In this document: piece by piece, positions 29,095-37,197 of the stretch | How the letters are laid out: each line of letters starts with the position of its first letter | Numbering within the stretch: position 1 is the stretch's first letter | Source of the DNA: Aureimonas sp. SA4125 | GTDB taxonomy: Bacteria > Pseudomonadota > Alphaproteobacteria > Rhizobiales > Rhizobiaceae | Assembly (NCBI RefSeq): GCF_019973775.1 | Contig: NZ_AP025032.1 | Location: forward strand, 3,100,001-3,164,000 | DNA length: 64,000 nucleotides | Direction: 5' to 3' | Translations under genes and position numbers: made by a program | Notes under the pieces: model-generated | What the model was told of the DNA's origin: nothing | Database searches by the model: none | Seen by the model: the letters and a program-made list of their open reading frames with translations, nothing else

Positions 29095-29199
29095 TAGAGC
29101 ATGATCCCGAAAGGTGGCTTCCGGCCTTCGGAAAGAGATCATGCGGAAACAAAGAACGAAAGCGGGACCGCGATTCGAAGAAAAGCCGTCCCGCTTTAG
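29095..29199. repeat. Intergenic palindromic repeat, copy 2
   Basis: The same two-hairpin unit as at 6191-6285 (GAGCATGATCCCGAAAGGTGG..., ...CGATTCGAAGAAAAGCCGTCCCGCTTTAG). This copy overlaps the end of nnrU on the other strand: the TAA stop of nnrU (29196-29198) lies in the repeat, so insertion of the repeat may have set the C-terminus of that protein. Confidence 0.8.
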
Positions 29200-29885
29200 T
29201 GCGGCAGGGCGAGGAGCAGCGGATCGGCGCCGAACAGCAGCAGATGGCCGCCCGACAGCAGCCACAGCGTCGAAAGCGCCGTCGAGACGGCGGCGGCAAC
29301 CATCACCCGGTCGACCCCCAGCCGGGCGCGGCCCGAAGCGAGGGCGGCAAAGAGCACGATTGAAGTCCCCGCCGCCAGCCTTGCCCAGTCGCGCCCGAGC
29401 CGCTTGCGGCTGCGCCTTTCTGTCATCGCGATGCCGCCCGCGGCAAACAGGGCAAGGCTGCCGAACAGAACGAAGGCGCGCAGGTCGCCGTTCGGCACCA
29501 TATGGCCGACCGCCCACAGCCAGAAGCCCCAGAGCACCGGATGGCGCGTCAGGGCCGTGATCGCGCCCAGGGCCCCCTCGCCCGAGCGCACCGTGATCGA
29601 CAGCGGGTTGATGCTGAACAGCCCCGCCAGGACCAGGAACAGGCCGACGGGCGCCGTCACCAGGGTGACCCAGCCCTGCCAGGCGGAGGGCTCCCATAGC
29701 GCCACGAACTCCATCGTCAGCGCGGCCTGGAACATCCAGGCCAGCGCCCCCACCGACGCGAGCGAATAGCCAGCAAGATAGGTCTTGCGGCCGAGACGGG
29801 TGACCAGTTCGGCACGGATACCGGGCAAGGCCGGCACGCTGTGCAGCAGCAGGAAGACGCCAAGCGCCAGAAGAAACATGCCCAT
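29196..29885 (-). CDS. nnrU: NnrU-family membrane protein
   Basis: A 229-residue protein with about six membrane helices. FLLALGVFLLLHSVPALPGIRAELVTRLGRKTYLAGYSLASVGAL-type sequence at the N-terminus and LTRHPVLWGFWLWAVGHMVPNGD in the middle are hallmarks of the NnrU/methyltransferase-like membrane family. NnrU is required for normal expression of nirK and nor in some alphaproteobacteria, by an unknown mechanism. I place the start at ATG 29885 (MGMFLL). The stop codon lies in an intergenic repeat. Confidence 0.88.
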   Translation of the reverse strand: MGMFLLALGVFLLLHSVPALPGIRAELVTRLGRKTYLAGYSLASVGALAWMFQAALTMEFVALWEPSAWQGWVTLVTAPVGLFLVLAGLFSINPLSITVRSGEGALGAITALTRHPVLWGFWLWAVGHMVPNGDLRAFVLFGSLALFAAGGIAMTERRSRKRLGRDWARLAAGTSIVLFAALASGRARLGVDRVMVAAAVSTALSTLWLLSGGHLLLFGADPLLLALPH

Positions 29886-30046
29886 CGGTTCATCCAGGCG
29901 TTTGTACGAAGTCAGGATCCGACGCCCTGACGAGAATCCCCGCGGTTCGCCTTCCCTTCGCCGTCGACCGGCCTTTCGGGGACGGGCGCGTCGGGGTCGG
30001 CAAGGCTGCAGCGTGGCTGGAAAAGCCAGCGCTCGCGCGCCCCCGG

Positions 30047-31399
30047 CTATGCCGCCCGACTGTGCGTGCGTCCGGACTGGTCGAGATAGGCGTCGAAACA
30101 TGCGGCGACCGCCCGGATGACGAAGCGCTGCTCCTGGCGCACGCGGATGACGCCGCCGTCGATGTCGATGACGCCGTCGTCCTCCAGCATCGAGAGCCCC
30201 ACATTGCCGGCCAGCAGCAGTTCGGGGTCGAACCCGTGGCGCCGACAGAGGGCGGAGACGTCGACGGCGAAATCGCACATCAGCCGTTCGATGACCGCCG
30301 CGCGCAGCCTGTCCTCGTCGGTCAGCCTGTAGCCCTTGACGGTCGCGAGACTGCCCGAGCCGATCCGTCTGGCGTAACCGCCCGGCGCTACCTCGTTCTG
30401 CACATAGCCTTCGCGCGTGCGGCCGATGGCCGAGGCGCCGAGCCCGATCAGGGTCTCGCAGTCATCCGTCGTATAGCCCTGAAAATTGCGACGAAGCGAA
30501 CCGTCCTCGAGCGCCCGGACCATGTCGTCGTCGGCCAGCGCATAGTGGTCGAGGCCGATGCGGCGGTAGCCGGCGGCCAGCAGCGTCGCGGCAATCGCCT
30601 CGGCCTGCTCGTCGCGCCCGCGGCTGTCGGCCAGCGTCGCCTCGTCGATCATCCGCTGGTGCTTCTTGAACGAGGGGATGTGGGCGTAGCCGAACACGGC
30701 AAGACGATCGGGCTTCAGCGCGATCGCCTGCTCCGCGGTGTCGATGCAGGAGGCGACGGACTGGTGCGGAAGGCCGTAGATCAGGTCGAAATTGATGCTC
30801 TGCGTGCCGGCGGCGCGCAGGTTGGCGACGGCGTCTGCCGTCTGCTCGACGCTCTGCATCCGGTTGATCGCCTTCTGCACGACGGGATCGAAGCTCTGGA
30901 CGCCGAGGCTGGCCCGCTGCACGCCGCTGTCGCCGAGCGCTGCGGCCATCTCCGCCGACAGCGTGCGAGGGTCGATTTCGACCGCGATCTCGGAACGGCC
31001 GGAGAAGGCGAAGTGCTCGCGCAGAAGCCCCATCAGGCCGATGAATTCCTGTGGCTGCATGATCGTCGGCGTGCCGCCGCCGAAATGCACGTGGTCGATG
31101 GCAAGCTCCTTGCCGGCGGTGGCAGAGACGAGGCGAATCTCGGCCCGCAAGACGTCGAGATAATCGAGGATCGGCTGGTCCTGCTGGCTGATCAGGGTGT
31201 GACAGCCGCAATACCAGCACATCGAGCGGCAGAAGGGGATGTGCAGGTAGAGCGAGGCACCGGCGTCGGCAGGCGCCGCGCGCAGCCATCCGGCATAGGT
31301 CGAGGCATCCGTCTCGGCCGAGAAGCGCGGCGCGGTCGGATAGCTGGTGTAGCGCGGAAGCCGGGCTTCGCCGTATTTTTCCAGGATGGCCGTTTTCAT
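30047..31399 (-). CDS. hemN: Oxygen-independent coproporphyrinogen III oxidase
   Basis: A 450-residue radical-SAM enzyme that makes protoporphyrinogen IX for haem under low oxygen. The SAM cluster motif C-x3-C-x2-C is at C57, C61 and C64 (FCRSMCWYCGC); the glycine motif VHFGGGTPT and the C-terminal HemN domain (GYTTDDCETLIGLGASAIG) are present. A haem supply is needed for NorCB and c-type cytochromes, and hemN is commonly placed in NO-responsive regulons. A TTG-N8-CAA box lies in the spacer shared with the divergent DUF2249 gene. Confidence 0.93.
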   Translation of the reverse strand: MKTAILEKYGEARLPRYTSYPTAPRFSAETDASTYAGWLRAAPADAGASLYLHIPFCRSMCWYCGCHTLISQQDQPILDYLDVLRAEIRLVSATAGKELAIDHVHFGGGTPTIMQPQEFIGLMGLLREHFAFSGRSEIAVEIDPRTLSAEMAAALGDSGVQRASLGVQSFDPVVQKAINRMQSVEQTADAVANLRAAGTQSINFDLIYGLPHQSVASCIDTAEQAIALKPDRLAVFGYAHIPSFKKHQRMIDEATLADSRGRDEQAEAIAATLLAAGYRRIGLDHYALADDDMVRALEDGSLRRNFQGYTTDDCETLIGLGASAIGRTREGYVQNEVAPGGYARRIGSGSLATVKGYRLTDEDRLRAAVIERLMCDFAVDVSALCRRHGFDPELLLAGNVGLSMLEDDGVIDIDGGVIRVRQEQRFVIRAVAACFDAYLDQSGRTHSRAA

Positions 31400-31510
31400 T
31401 GAGAATCCAGATCTCTGTTGCGTTGGAAGACGTCACCCTAGACCGCGCTTCTGCCCGGCTCTTTGCGATAAGTCATGGACGACCCCCTTGGAACGCGTTC
31501 GGACATTTGT

Positions 31511-31524
31511 TTGCGCTTTCACAA
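31511..31524. promoter_or_regulatory. NnrR-type box between hemN and DUF2249 gene
   Basis: TTGCGCTTTCACAA (TTG-N8-CAA). It lies in the divergent spacer; at -41.5 it would place starts near 31476 (hemN, 77-nt leader) and 31559 (DUF2249, 66-nt leader). Confidence 0.6.
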
Positions 31525-31624
31525 ATTGGCAGGCGCCGCTCTGCCCTAGGGTCGAATCTTCCCGGCCCCGATTTCGGCCGCGCCCCGTCGGGAATTGACG
31601 TCCTGCGGCCAGATGAGAGCTGCC

Positions 31625-31808
31625 ATGCCCGAGACTGCCGTCCTGAACTCCGTCATCGATGTGCGGACCCTTCCGCCGCTTGAGCGCCACTCGACCATCT
31701 TCGGGAGGATCGATGGGCTCGCCCCGGGTGCCTCCCTCGTCATCGTCGTCGATCACGCCCCGCGCCCGCTGCACCATCAGCTGGAAGCCCGCCATCCCGG
31801 TCAGTTCT
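31625..31808 (+). pseudogene. DUF2249 gene, 5' fragment, interrupted by IS copy 3
   Basis: Starts at MPETAVLNSVIDVRTLPPLERH and reaches LVIVVDHAPRPLHHQLEARHPGQF before the insertion. VRxLPPxERH...DHxPxPLxxQxxxxxPGxF is the signature of the small DUF2249 family common in denitrification loci. The remainder lies at 33184-33295. Removing the element and one duplication gives an in-frame 95-residue protein. Confidence 0.9.
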
Positions 31809-33183
31809 GGTCGTGTCCGTCAACGTGGTGGAAATTGAGTGTAGCTGAAGCGGCTCCGTTTCAGGCGACTTCGGTGGAAATCTGTTCGGGTTTTGCAGTG
31901 TTGCCCATGGCCATGAGGTCGGCCATGGGTTCGGTCTGCATGTAGCGGTTCTGGATCTGCCATTCGTCGTTGGCCTCGAGAAGGACGGCGCCGATGAGCC
32001 GGATGATGGATCCCTCGTTCGGGAAGATTCCGACGACGTCGGCACGCCGCTTCACCTCCTTGTTCAGGCGCTCCAGGGAATTCGTCGAATGGATCCGGGT
32101 CCGGTGCTGACTGGGAAAATCCATGTGCGCCAGCACGTCGGTCTCGCTGTTGTCGATGAAGGCCCCGAGCTTTGGACACTTTCCCCGAAGCTGGTCGGCG
32201 ACGTGGCGCAGCGCCTGGCTGGCGCTAGCACGATCGGGCTGGGCGAAGGCTTGGCGCAGCGCGGCCGCCGCCATGCTCTGCTGCGCCTTCGGGACATACG
32301 ACAGGGCGTTGCGCATCCAATGCACCCGGCAGCGCTGCCAGGAGGCGCTGAACACCCGGCGAATGGCGGCTTTCAGCCCTTCGTGAGCATCCGAGATCAC
32401 GAGCTTCACGCCGGACAGGCCGCGGCGCACGAGGCTCTTGAGGAAGCTCGACCAAAACGTCTCCGCTTCCGAGGGGCCGATGTGAAGGCCGACGATCTCG
32501 CGCTTGCCGTCCGTGTTCACGGCCACGGCGATTATGGCGGCGACCGAAACGATGCGTCCACCCTCGCGCTGCTTCAGGTAGGTCGCATCCAGCCAGAGGT
32601 AGGGCCAGTCGCCAGTGAGAGGACGGTCGAGGAAGCCGCCGACGCGTTCGTCGATGTCTTTGCACAGCTTCGATACGGTGCTCTTGCCGATCCCCGACAG
32701 CCCCATGGCCTGTACCAGATCGTCGACCCGCCGGGTGGAAACGCCGCTGATCCAAGCTTCCTGAATGACGGCAACCAAGGCCTTCTCCGAGAGCTTTCTC
32801 GGCTCCAGGAACGGCGGGAAGTAGCTGCCCTGCCGAAGCTTGGGTATCCGAAGCTGCAACGAGCCGAGCCGCGTGTCGAGCGAGCGGTCGCGGTAGCCAT
32901 TGCGATAAGTCGCCCGTTCCTGCGTCCGTTCGTGGCGCCCGGCGCCGATCATGCCTTCAACGTCGACCTCCATAAGGAGCTGCATCACGCTCTCGGCTAT
33001 CGTTCTCAGGAAATCGCCGTCCCCGGCTTTCGCAAAAAGCTCGGCAAGCGGTAGTCTGTCCTCGGTCATCGGGTTCTCCGGTCAGGTTGAAGTCTCGCAA
33101 CTCCACCTTAGCCGCCCTATCCGGTGACCGCCTCAGCCACACCTTTCAATGTCGGAATTTCCACCACGAGCGCGGACACTACC
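31809..33183 (-). mobile_element. IS256-family insertion sequence, copy 3 (in DUF2249 gene)
   Basis: A 1375-bp element flanked by the 8-bp duplication TCAGTTCT at 31801-31808 and 33184-33191. It has the same ends and the same orientation as copy 2. Copies 2 and 3 bracket the whole nos cluster, nnrU and hemN as direct repeats about 13.6 kb apart. Confidence 0.95.
31861..33069 (-). CDS. IS256-family transposase (copy 3)
   Basis: 402 residues, the same sequence as in copies 1 and 2, with intact DDE residues, so all three elements should be transposition-competent. Confidence 0.95.
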   Translation of the reverse strand: MTEDRLPLAELFAKAGDGDFLRTIAESVMQLLMEVDVEGMIGAGRHERTQERATYRNGYRDRSLDTRLGSLQLRIPKLRQGSYFPPFLEPRKLSEKALVAVIQEAWISGVSTRRVDDLVQAMGLSGIGKSTVSKLCKDIDERVGGFLDRPLTGDWPYLWLDATYLKQREGGRIVSVAAIIAVAVNTDGKREIVGLHIGPSEAETFWSSFLKSLVRRGLSGVKLVISDAHEGLKAAIRRVFSASWQRCRVHWMRNALSYVPKAQQSMAAAALRQAFAQPDRASASQALRHVADQLRGKCPKLGAFIDNSETDVLAHMDFPSQHRTRIHSTNSLERLNKEVKRRADVVGIFPNEGSIIRLIGAVLLEANDEWQIQNRYMQTEPMADLMAMGNTAKPEQISTEVA

Positions 33184-33295
33184 TCAGTTCTCCTGGACAT
33201 ACCTCGAGGAAGGCCCTGACATCTGGCGGGTGGAGATCGGCCGGCCTGTCGGCGGCACGTCCGAGGAGCATGTCTGCACCTGCGGCGGACACTGA
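33184..33295 (+). pseudogene. DUF2249 gene, 3' fragment
   Basis: Continues the interrupted gene as SWTYLEEGPDIWRVEIGRP, then EEHVCTCGGH and stop. The C-terminal Cys-x-Cys-x2-His is a possible metal-binding end, as in some DUF2249 proteins. Positions 33184-33191 are the right copy of the target duplication. Confidence 0.88.
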
Positions 33296-33329
33296 TGCCG
33301 GCGCCGATGCCGGCGCCGATGCCGGCGGG
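33294..33329. repeat. Three tandem copies of a 12-bp unit
   Basis: GATGCCGGCGCC occurs at 33294-33305 and 33306-33317, with a third copy ending GGG at 33318-33329. It lies just after the DUF2249 stop and directly before the Shine-Dalgarno (GGGAG) of the next gene, so copy-number change could alter translation of that gene. Confidence 0.75.
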
Positions 33330-33340
33330 AGCAAGCTGAG

Positions 33341-34705
33341 GTGTCGGGCGCCACGCTTTCCCGCTGGACGATGTCCTCCTTCGCCGTCGCCCTGGCCTTC
33401 CTGGTCGGGGGACAGGCGATGATGGTGCTGGGTTTCGGCTATCCCATGGCGGCTCTGCGCGCCCCCGAAACCCTGATCCTCGTTCATACCGTCACCATCG
33501 GCTGGCTTGGCCTTTTGATGAGCGGGGCCCTGCTGCAGTTCGTGCCGGTCCTGGTGGCGCGCCCGCTTTGCGGTGGGCGTCTGGCCATGCCGGCACTGGT
33601 GATGATCATCGCCGGGCTGCTGTGCCTGCTGTCCGGATTTGCCGCCCTGGCGAGTGGAAGCGAATGGGCGGGCTATGCGCTGCCGGCCGGGGCCGTGCTC
33701 CTCAGCGCCGGTTTTTCGCTGCTGATCGCCATTGTCGCCGCAACGCTGTGGCGGGCGCGGCCCCTGCCCCTGCCGGCGCGCTTCGTCGCCGTCGGCCTCG
33801 CCTCGCTCGCCGGTACGGTGGCCCTCGGCACCAGCTTCGCCTTGACGCATTCGGGCTGGCCCCAGGGCGGCGCTGCCATGCCTCTTTTGGCGAACGGCGT
33901 TTCCCTGCATGCCAGTCTCGGTCTCGGCGGCTGGATGACGTTCACGGCGATGGGCGTCAGCTACCGTCTGCTGGCGATGTTCATGCTGTCGCCGGAAAGC
34001 GAGCACGCGACGCAGAAGCTCGTCTGGTGGTCAGGTGCTCTGGCGCTGGCAGTCGTGGCCAGTGCCGCGCCGGTCGTCGTCTTCCGCGATGCGGGCGCGC
34101 CGCAGATGCTGCTCCTGGCGGCAGCCCTCGGCATTGTCGCCATGGCCGTCTACGGCGCCGACGTGCTGCGGATCTACCGCCGGCGCAAGCGCCGGCTGAT
34201 GGAGGTCAACAGCCGCGTCAGCCTCGGCGCCTTTGCCGCCCTTGCCGCCACGATCGCTCTCCTCGCCTTCGTCGCGCTGACCGGCCCCGGCGAGGCGGGC
34301 GTCGCGGCGCTGGCCTACCTGACAGTCTTCGGCTGGCTGACCGGCCTCGGCCTTGCCCAGCTCTACAAGATCGTCCCCTTCCTGACCTGGCTCGAATGCT
34401 ATGGTCCGATCCTCGGGCGGGTGCCGACGCCGCGCGTCCAGGACCTCGTCGACGAGAGCAAGGCGATGCGTTGGTTCATGCTGTTCTTTGCGGCCGTCGC
34501 GGTCGCGACGACTGCGCTGCTGGCGCGTCAGCCAACGCTCTTCCGCCTGGCGGCGTTCTGCCAACTGGTGGCGACTCTTTGTCTGATCGTCGAGTTTGCC
34601 CGGGCCCGACGGCTGGCGCATGTTCCTCTTCCCTTGCGGCTGCCCGACGGCGCGCTGCGCCCGCATCTTTTCCTTCCCCCCTTTCCGACCAGGAGGTCGC
34701 CATGA
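33341..34705 (+). CDS. Polytopic membrane protein of denitrification loci, NnrS/haem-copper-like
   Basis: A 454-residue protein starting with GTG, with GGGAG 8 nt upstream, and about 12 hydrophobic helices. It has His-containing helices (LVHTVTIGWLGLLMSGALLQFVPV; LHASLGLGGWMTFTAMGVSYRLL) and YKIVPFLTWLECYGPILGRVPTPRVQDLVDE near the end. The pattern resembles NnrS and subunit-I-like proteins found next to nir/nor genes, but it is distinct from the true nnrS at 35669-36925. Its conserved histidines suggest a haem or copper ligand set. The function is not established. Confidence 0.7.
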   Translation: MSGATLSRWTMSSFAVALAFLVGGQAMMVLGFGYPMAALRAPETLILVHTVTIGWLGLLMSGALLQFVPVLVARPLCGGRLAMPALVMIIAGLLCLLSGFAALASGSEWAGYALPAGAVLLSAGFSLLIAIVAATLWRARPLPLPARFVAVGLASLAGTVALGTSFALTHSGWPQGGAAMPLLANGVSLHASLGLGGWMTFTAMGVSYRLLAMFMLSPESEHATQKLVWWSGALALAVVASAAPVVVFRDAGAPQMLLLAAALGIVAMAVYGADVLRIYRRRKRRLMEVNSRVSLGAFAALAATIALLAFVALTGPGEAGVAALAYLTVFGWLTGLGLAQLYKIVPFLTWLECYGPILGRVPTPRVQDLVDESKAMRWFMLFFAAVAVATTALLARQPTLFRLAAFCQLVATLCLIVEFARARRLAHVPLPLRLPDGALRPHLFLPPFPTRRSP

Positions 34706-35232
34706 CGGTGCCGCCCCTCGAACTCGATGTCCGCCCGCTGTTGAAGAAAGGCGGCGAGCCCTTCCAGGCGATCATGGAAGCGGTCAGGCAACTGGAGCCC
34801 GGACAGGATCTCAGGCTGTACGCTCCGTTCTGCCCGACGCCCCTGTTCGACGTCATGGCCAATCGCGGCTTCGCCCATCAGGCACGCGAGATCGCGGGCG
34901 GCGACTGGGAAGTGGTCTTCACGCCGGCCCCGCTCGCCGACGACACCGCCGTATCCGGCAATGCGGGCGCAGCGCAGGGCTGGCCGGAGCCGGAGCGCCA
35001 GCTCGATCTCGTCGATCTCGACCCGCCGGAGCCGATGGTGCGCATCCTGGCGGCGGCGGAGAAGATGCAGCCGGGCACGGTAATGTTCGTGCTGCTGGCG
35101 CGCGAGCCGCTGTTCCTGTTTCCCGAACTGGTCAAGCGCGGGCACGAATGGGCCGGCAATTTCGACGAGGCCGGCGAAACCTTCCGGATGTTGATTCGCA
35201 TCGGCACGGCGGGGGATGGGTCGCATGTCTGA
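34702..35232 (+). CDS. Tandem DUF2249 protein
   Basis: A 176-residue cytoplasmic protein with AGGAGG six bases upstream of its ATG, which overlaps the previous gene's end. It contains two DUF2249 units: LELDVRPLLKKGGEPFQAIMEAV...YAPFCPTPLFDVMANRGF, and QLDLVDLDPPEPMVRILAAAEKM...REPLFLFPELVKRGHEW. The family is small, TusA-like in size and frequent in NO/denitrification loci, without a proven role. It follows a single-domain DUF2249 gene that is broken here, so it may partly compensate. Confidence 0.8.
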   Translation: MTVPPLELDVRPLLKKGGEPFQAIMEAVRQLEPGQDLRLYAPFCPTPLFDVMANRGFAHQAREIAGGDWEVVFTPAPLADDTAVSGNAGAAQGWPEPERQLDLVDLDPPEPMVRILAAAEKMQPGTVMFVLLAREPLFLFPELVKRGHEWAGNFDEAGETFRMLIRIGTAGDGSHV

Positions 35233-35530
35233 CGCCGGCGATCCGGCCGCCCGCGTCGAGAATCGCCTGCGGCGTGTGATCGATCCCGAATTGGGCGAGA
35301 ACGTCGTCGACCTTGGTCTGATCTACGCCATTGCCGTGGCGCCGGACGGTGCGGCGCGGGTGACGATGACGACGACGATGAAGGGTTGCCCGGCCACCGT
35401 CATCCTCAGGGACGCGGTCGAAGCGTGCGTTCTCGCGGTGGAGGGCGTGACATCCGTCGATGTCGACCTGGTCTACGACCCGCCGTGGTCGCCCGGCATG
35501 ATGGCGGCCGGGACGGCGGCGCGGTTCTGA
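35225..35530 (+). CDS. MIP18/DUF59-family protein (Fe-S assembly type)
   Basis: A 101-residue protein starting at ATG 35225 (MSDAGDPAARV), overlapping the previous gene by 8 bp. It has the DUF59 signature (RRVIDPELGENVVDLGLIYAI), MTTTMKGCPATVILRDAVEACV with the conserved Cys, and VDLVYDPPWSPGMM near the end. Such proteins (SufT, PaaD, MIP18) help to assemble or target Fe-S clusters. Placement in an NO-responsive operon suggests repair or maturation of NO-sensitive clusters; this is inference. Confidence 0.83.
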   Translation: MSDAGDPAARVENRLRRVIDPELGENVVDLGLIYAIAVAPDGAARVTMTTTMKGCPATVILRDAVEACVLAVEGVTSVDVDLVYDPPWSPGMMAAGTAARF

Positions 35531-35668
35531 ACCGGCAGCGGTTCGCCCGATCGGAGCCGAGGGATCGCACCGCCCCGCGCTTGACGGAACGGCGCCGCCC
35601 GTCACCCGCGGTCGCCGTCGGGCATCGCCACCCTCGTGCGCCAGCCTCGTGGCGCCTTAGAAAGCCGC

Positions 35669-36925
35669 TCAGCCGGGCGCGCTGTCCCCGTGGGCGACGC
35701 GTCGTACCTTGATCAGCATCGGGCCGCATTCCCAGCAGAACAGGGAGAAGGCGAGAACCCAGGACAGGCCGGCGGCAACGATCAGCGGCTCGTAGAAATC
35801 CGGCAGCACGTTGGCCATCGGCCGCAGCACGGCGGATAGGAGGATGGCGGCATAGGAAACGGCCGCCATCGGCGAGGCCGTCAGCACGCGCCCCGTATGG
35901 CCTCGGCTGACGCGGCTCATCACGGCGATCATCATCGAGGCGACGGCACCGACCGAGAGGAGGTGAAGCACCGAGAATGCGTCGATCATGCCCAGCGCGC
36001 CGAGGGCGATGCCGAACAGGCCAAGGGCGACGAAGGCATAAGCGAGGTGCAGGATCAGCAGCAGCTTTTCAGGCCATGTGCTCCAGCCACGCCAGCGGTA
36101 AAGCCGGATCGCATGCAGCAAGCCCGCGATTGTCGCCAGGACGGCGGTAGCGGGATGCTCCGGCCTGATGACCCAGGCGCCCAGCGCGATCAATCCGCTG
36201 GCGATGGCGATCTCGTCGAAGCGGTTGTGCGGTACCGGGAAAACCTTGTGGCCGAACTTCTTCATCCAGTTGCGGGTAAAGCTCGGGATGATGCGGCCGC
36301 CGATGATCGTGATCAGCATGACATAGGCCGATATCCCCAGACGGTTGAACGCGCCCGAATGATCCTCGCCGATGACGGCATGGTGAAAGAGGATATTGGC
36401 CAGCGACAGCGCCGCCAGACCGGCCATGACCTTCAGATCGCTCCATTTCCGGCCGGCGATCACCTCGCGGGCGCAAATGAACAGCAGCGCGGGCAGAAAC
36501 AGCGCATCGACGGCGGCCGCGGCCGTGACGCCGATCAGGGCCGGAGACAGCATCGCCAGCCGGCCGGCCGCCCAGATCGCGACGAGCACCATCAGCGGCG
36601 GGCCGGAGACCGGCAGCCGGCCTGTCCAGTTCGGAACCGCCGTCAGGAGGAAGCCGGCGAGGACGGCAGGCGTGAAGCCGAACAGCATTTCATGGGCGTG
36701 CCAGGCAGCCGCGCCATAGTCGCCGCCGATCGGCCAGCCGAACACCAGCGCCAGGATCCACAGCAGCATGGCAATGACGGCCCAGGATCCGCCGGCGAGA
36801 AAGAAGGGCCGGAAGCCGTAGGAAAAGACGATCGGTCCCGTGGTCGCCAGTCCACGTGGGATCGCCTTGCTCGTCCGTTTGGCGAGAGGTTCCTCAAGCT
36901 GGTTGATGGTTGGCTCGTTCTGCAT
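35669..36925 (-). CDS. nnrS: NnrS, haem-copper membrane protein of NO metabolism
   Basis: A 418-residue protein with about 12 helices. The family signature is clear: PIVFSYGFRPFFLAGG at the N-terminus, WHAHEMLFGFTPAVLAGFLLTAVPNWTG, GGRIIPSFTRNWM and VMSRVSRGHTGR, with the His residues of these helices as probable haem/metal ligands. NnrS relieves nitrosative stress in several bacteria and depends on NnrR-type regulation in Rhodobacter. It has a good Shine-Dalgarno (AGGGGAT) and a perfectly symmetric TTG-N8-CAA box upstream, in the spacer shared with nirK. Confidence 0.94.
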   Translation of the reverse strand: MQNEPTINQLEEPLAKRTSKAIPRGLATTGPIVFSYGFRPFFLAGGSWAVIAMLLWILALVFGWPIGGDYGAAAWHAHEMLFGFTPAVLAGFLLTAVPNWTGRLPVSGPPLMVLVAIWAAGRLAMLSPALIGVTAAAAVDALFLPALLFICAREVIAGRKWSDLKVMAGLAALSLANILFHHAVIGEDHSGAFNRLGISAYVMLITIIGGRIIPSFTRNWMKKFGHKVFPVPHNRFDEIAIASGLIALGAWVIRPEHPATAVLATIAGLLHAIRLYRWRGWSTWPEKLLLILHLAYAFVALGLFGIALGALGMIDAFSVLHLLSVGAVASMMIAVMSRVSRGHTGRVLTASPMAAVSYAAILLSAVLRPMANVLPDFYEPLIVAAGLSWVLAFSLFCWECGPMLIKVRRVAHGDSAPG

Positions 36926-36980
36926 CGACTTTGTATCCCCTCAAGACAGAGGGGACTACAGCCAAGTCACTGTCATCTCT

Positions 36981-36994
36981 TTGCGAAACCGCAA
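36981..36994. promoter_or_regulatory. NnrR-type box for nnrS
   Basis: TTGCGAAACCGCAA, a perfectly symmetric TTGCG-N4-CGCAA. At -41.5 it would start transcription near 36946, 21 nt before the nnrS ATG. Confidence 0.8.
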
Positions 36995-37110
36995 GCCCAG
37001 GCGTTCTTCCAAGACCCGGCGCAAAGGGCCATCGCGCGCAAGTTCGGGTCTGCTCCTTCCGGGGATGGCAATGGGCTGTTCCTTCGCAATCGTGCCATCC
37101 TCGAACCTCT

Positions 37111-37124
37111 TTGCTGCGGCGCAA
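37111..37124. promoter_or_regulatory. NnrR-type box for nirK
   Basis: TTGCTGCGGCGCAA (TTG-N8-CAA). At -41.5 it would start transcription near 37159, 39 nt before the nirK ATG. Confidence 0.8.
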
Positions 37125-37197
37125 AGTGGTGCCCATCGCGGCGGCCTAAACCAAGGTCATGGTCGGCAAACGTTCGACCGCTCCCTTGGAGGCAGAG

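Noticed and set aside
16838..33183. A functional composite transposon carrying nos
   Set aside because: Each flanking element has its own 8-bp duplication, showing independent single insertions; mobilisation as a unit is possible but there is no sign it has happened.
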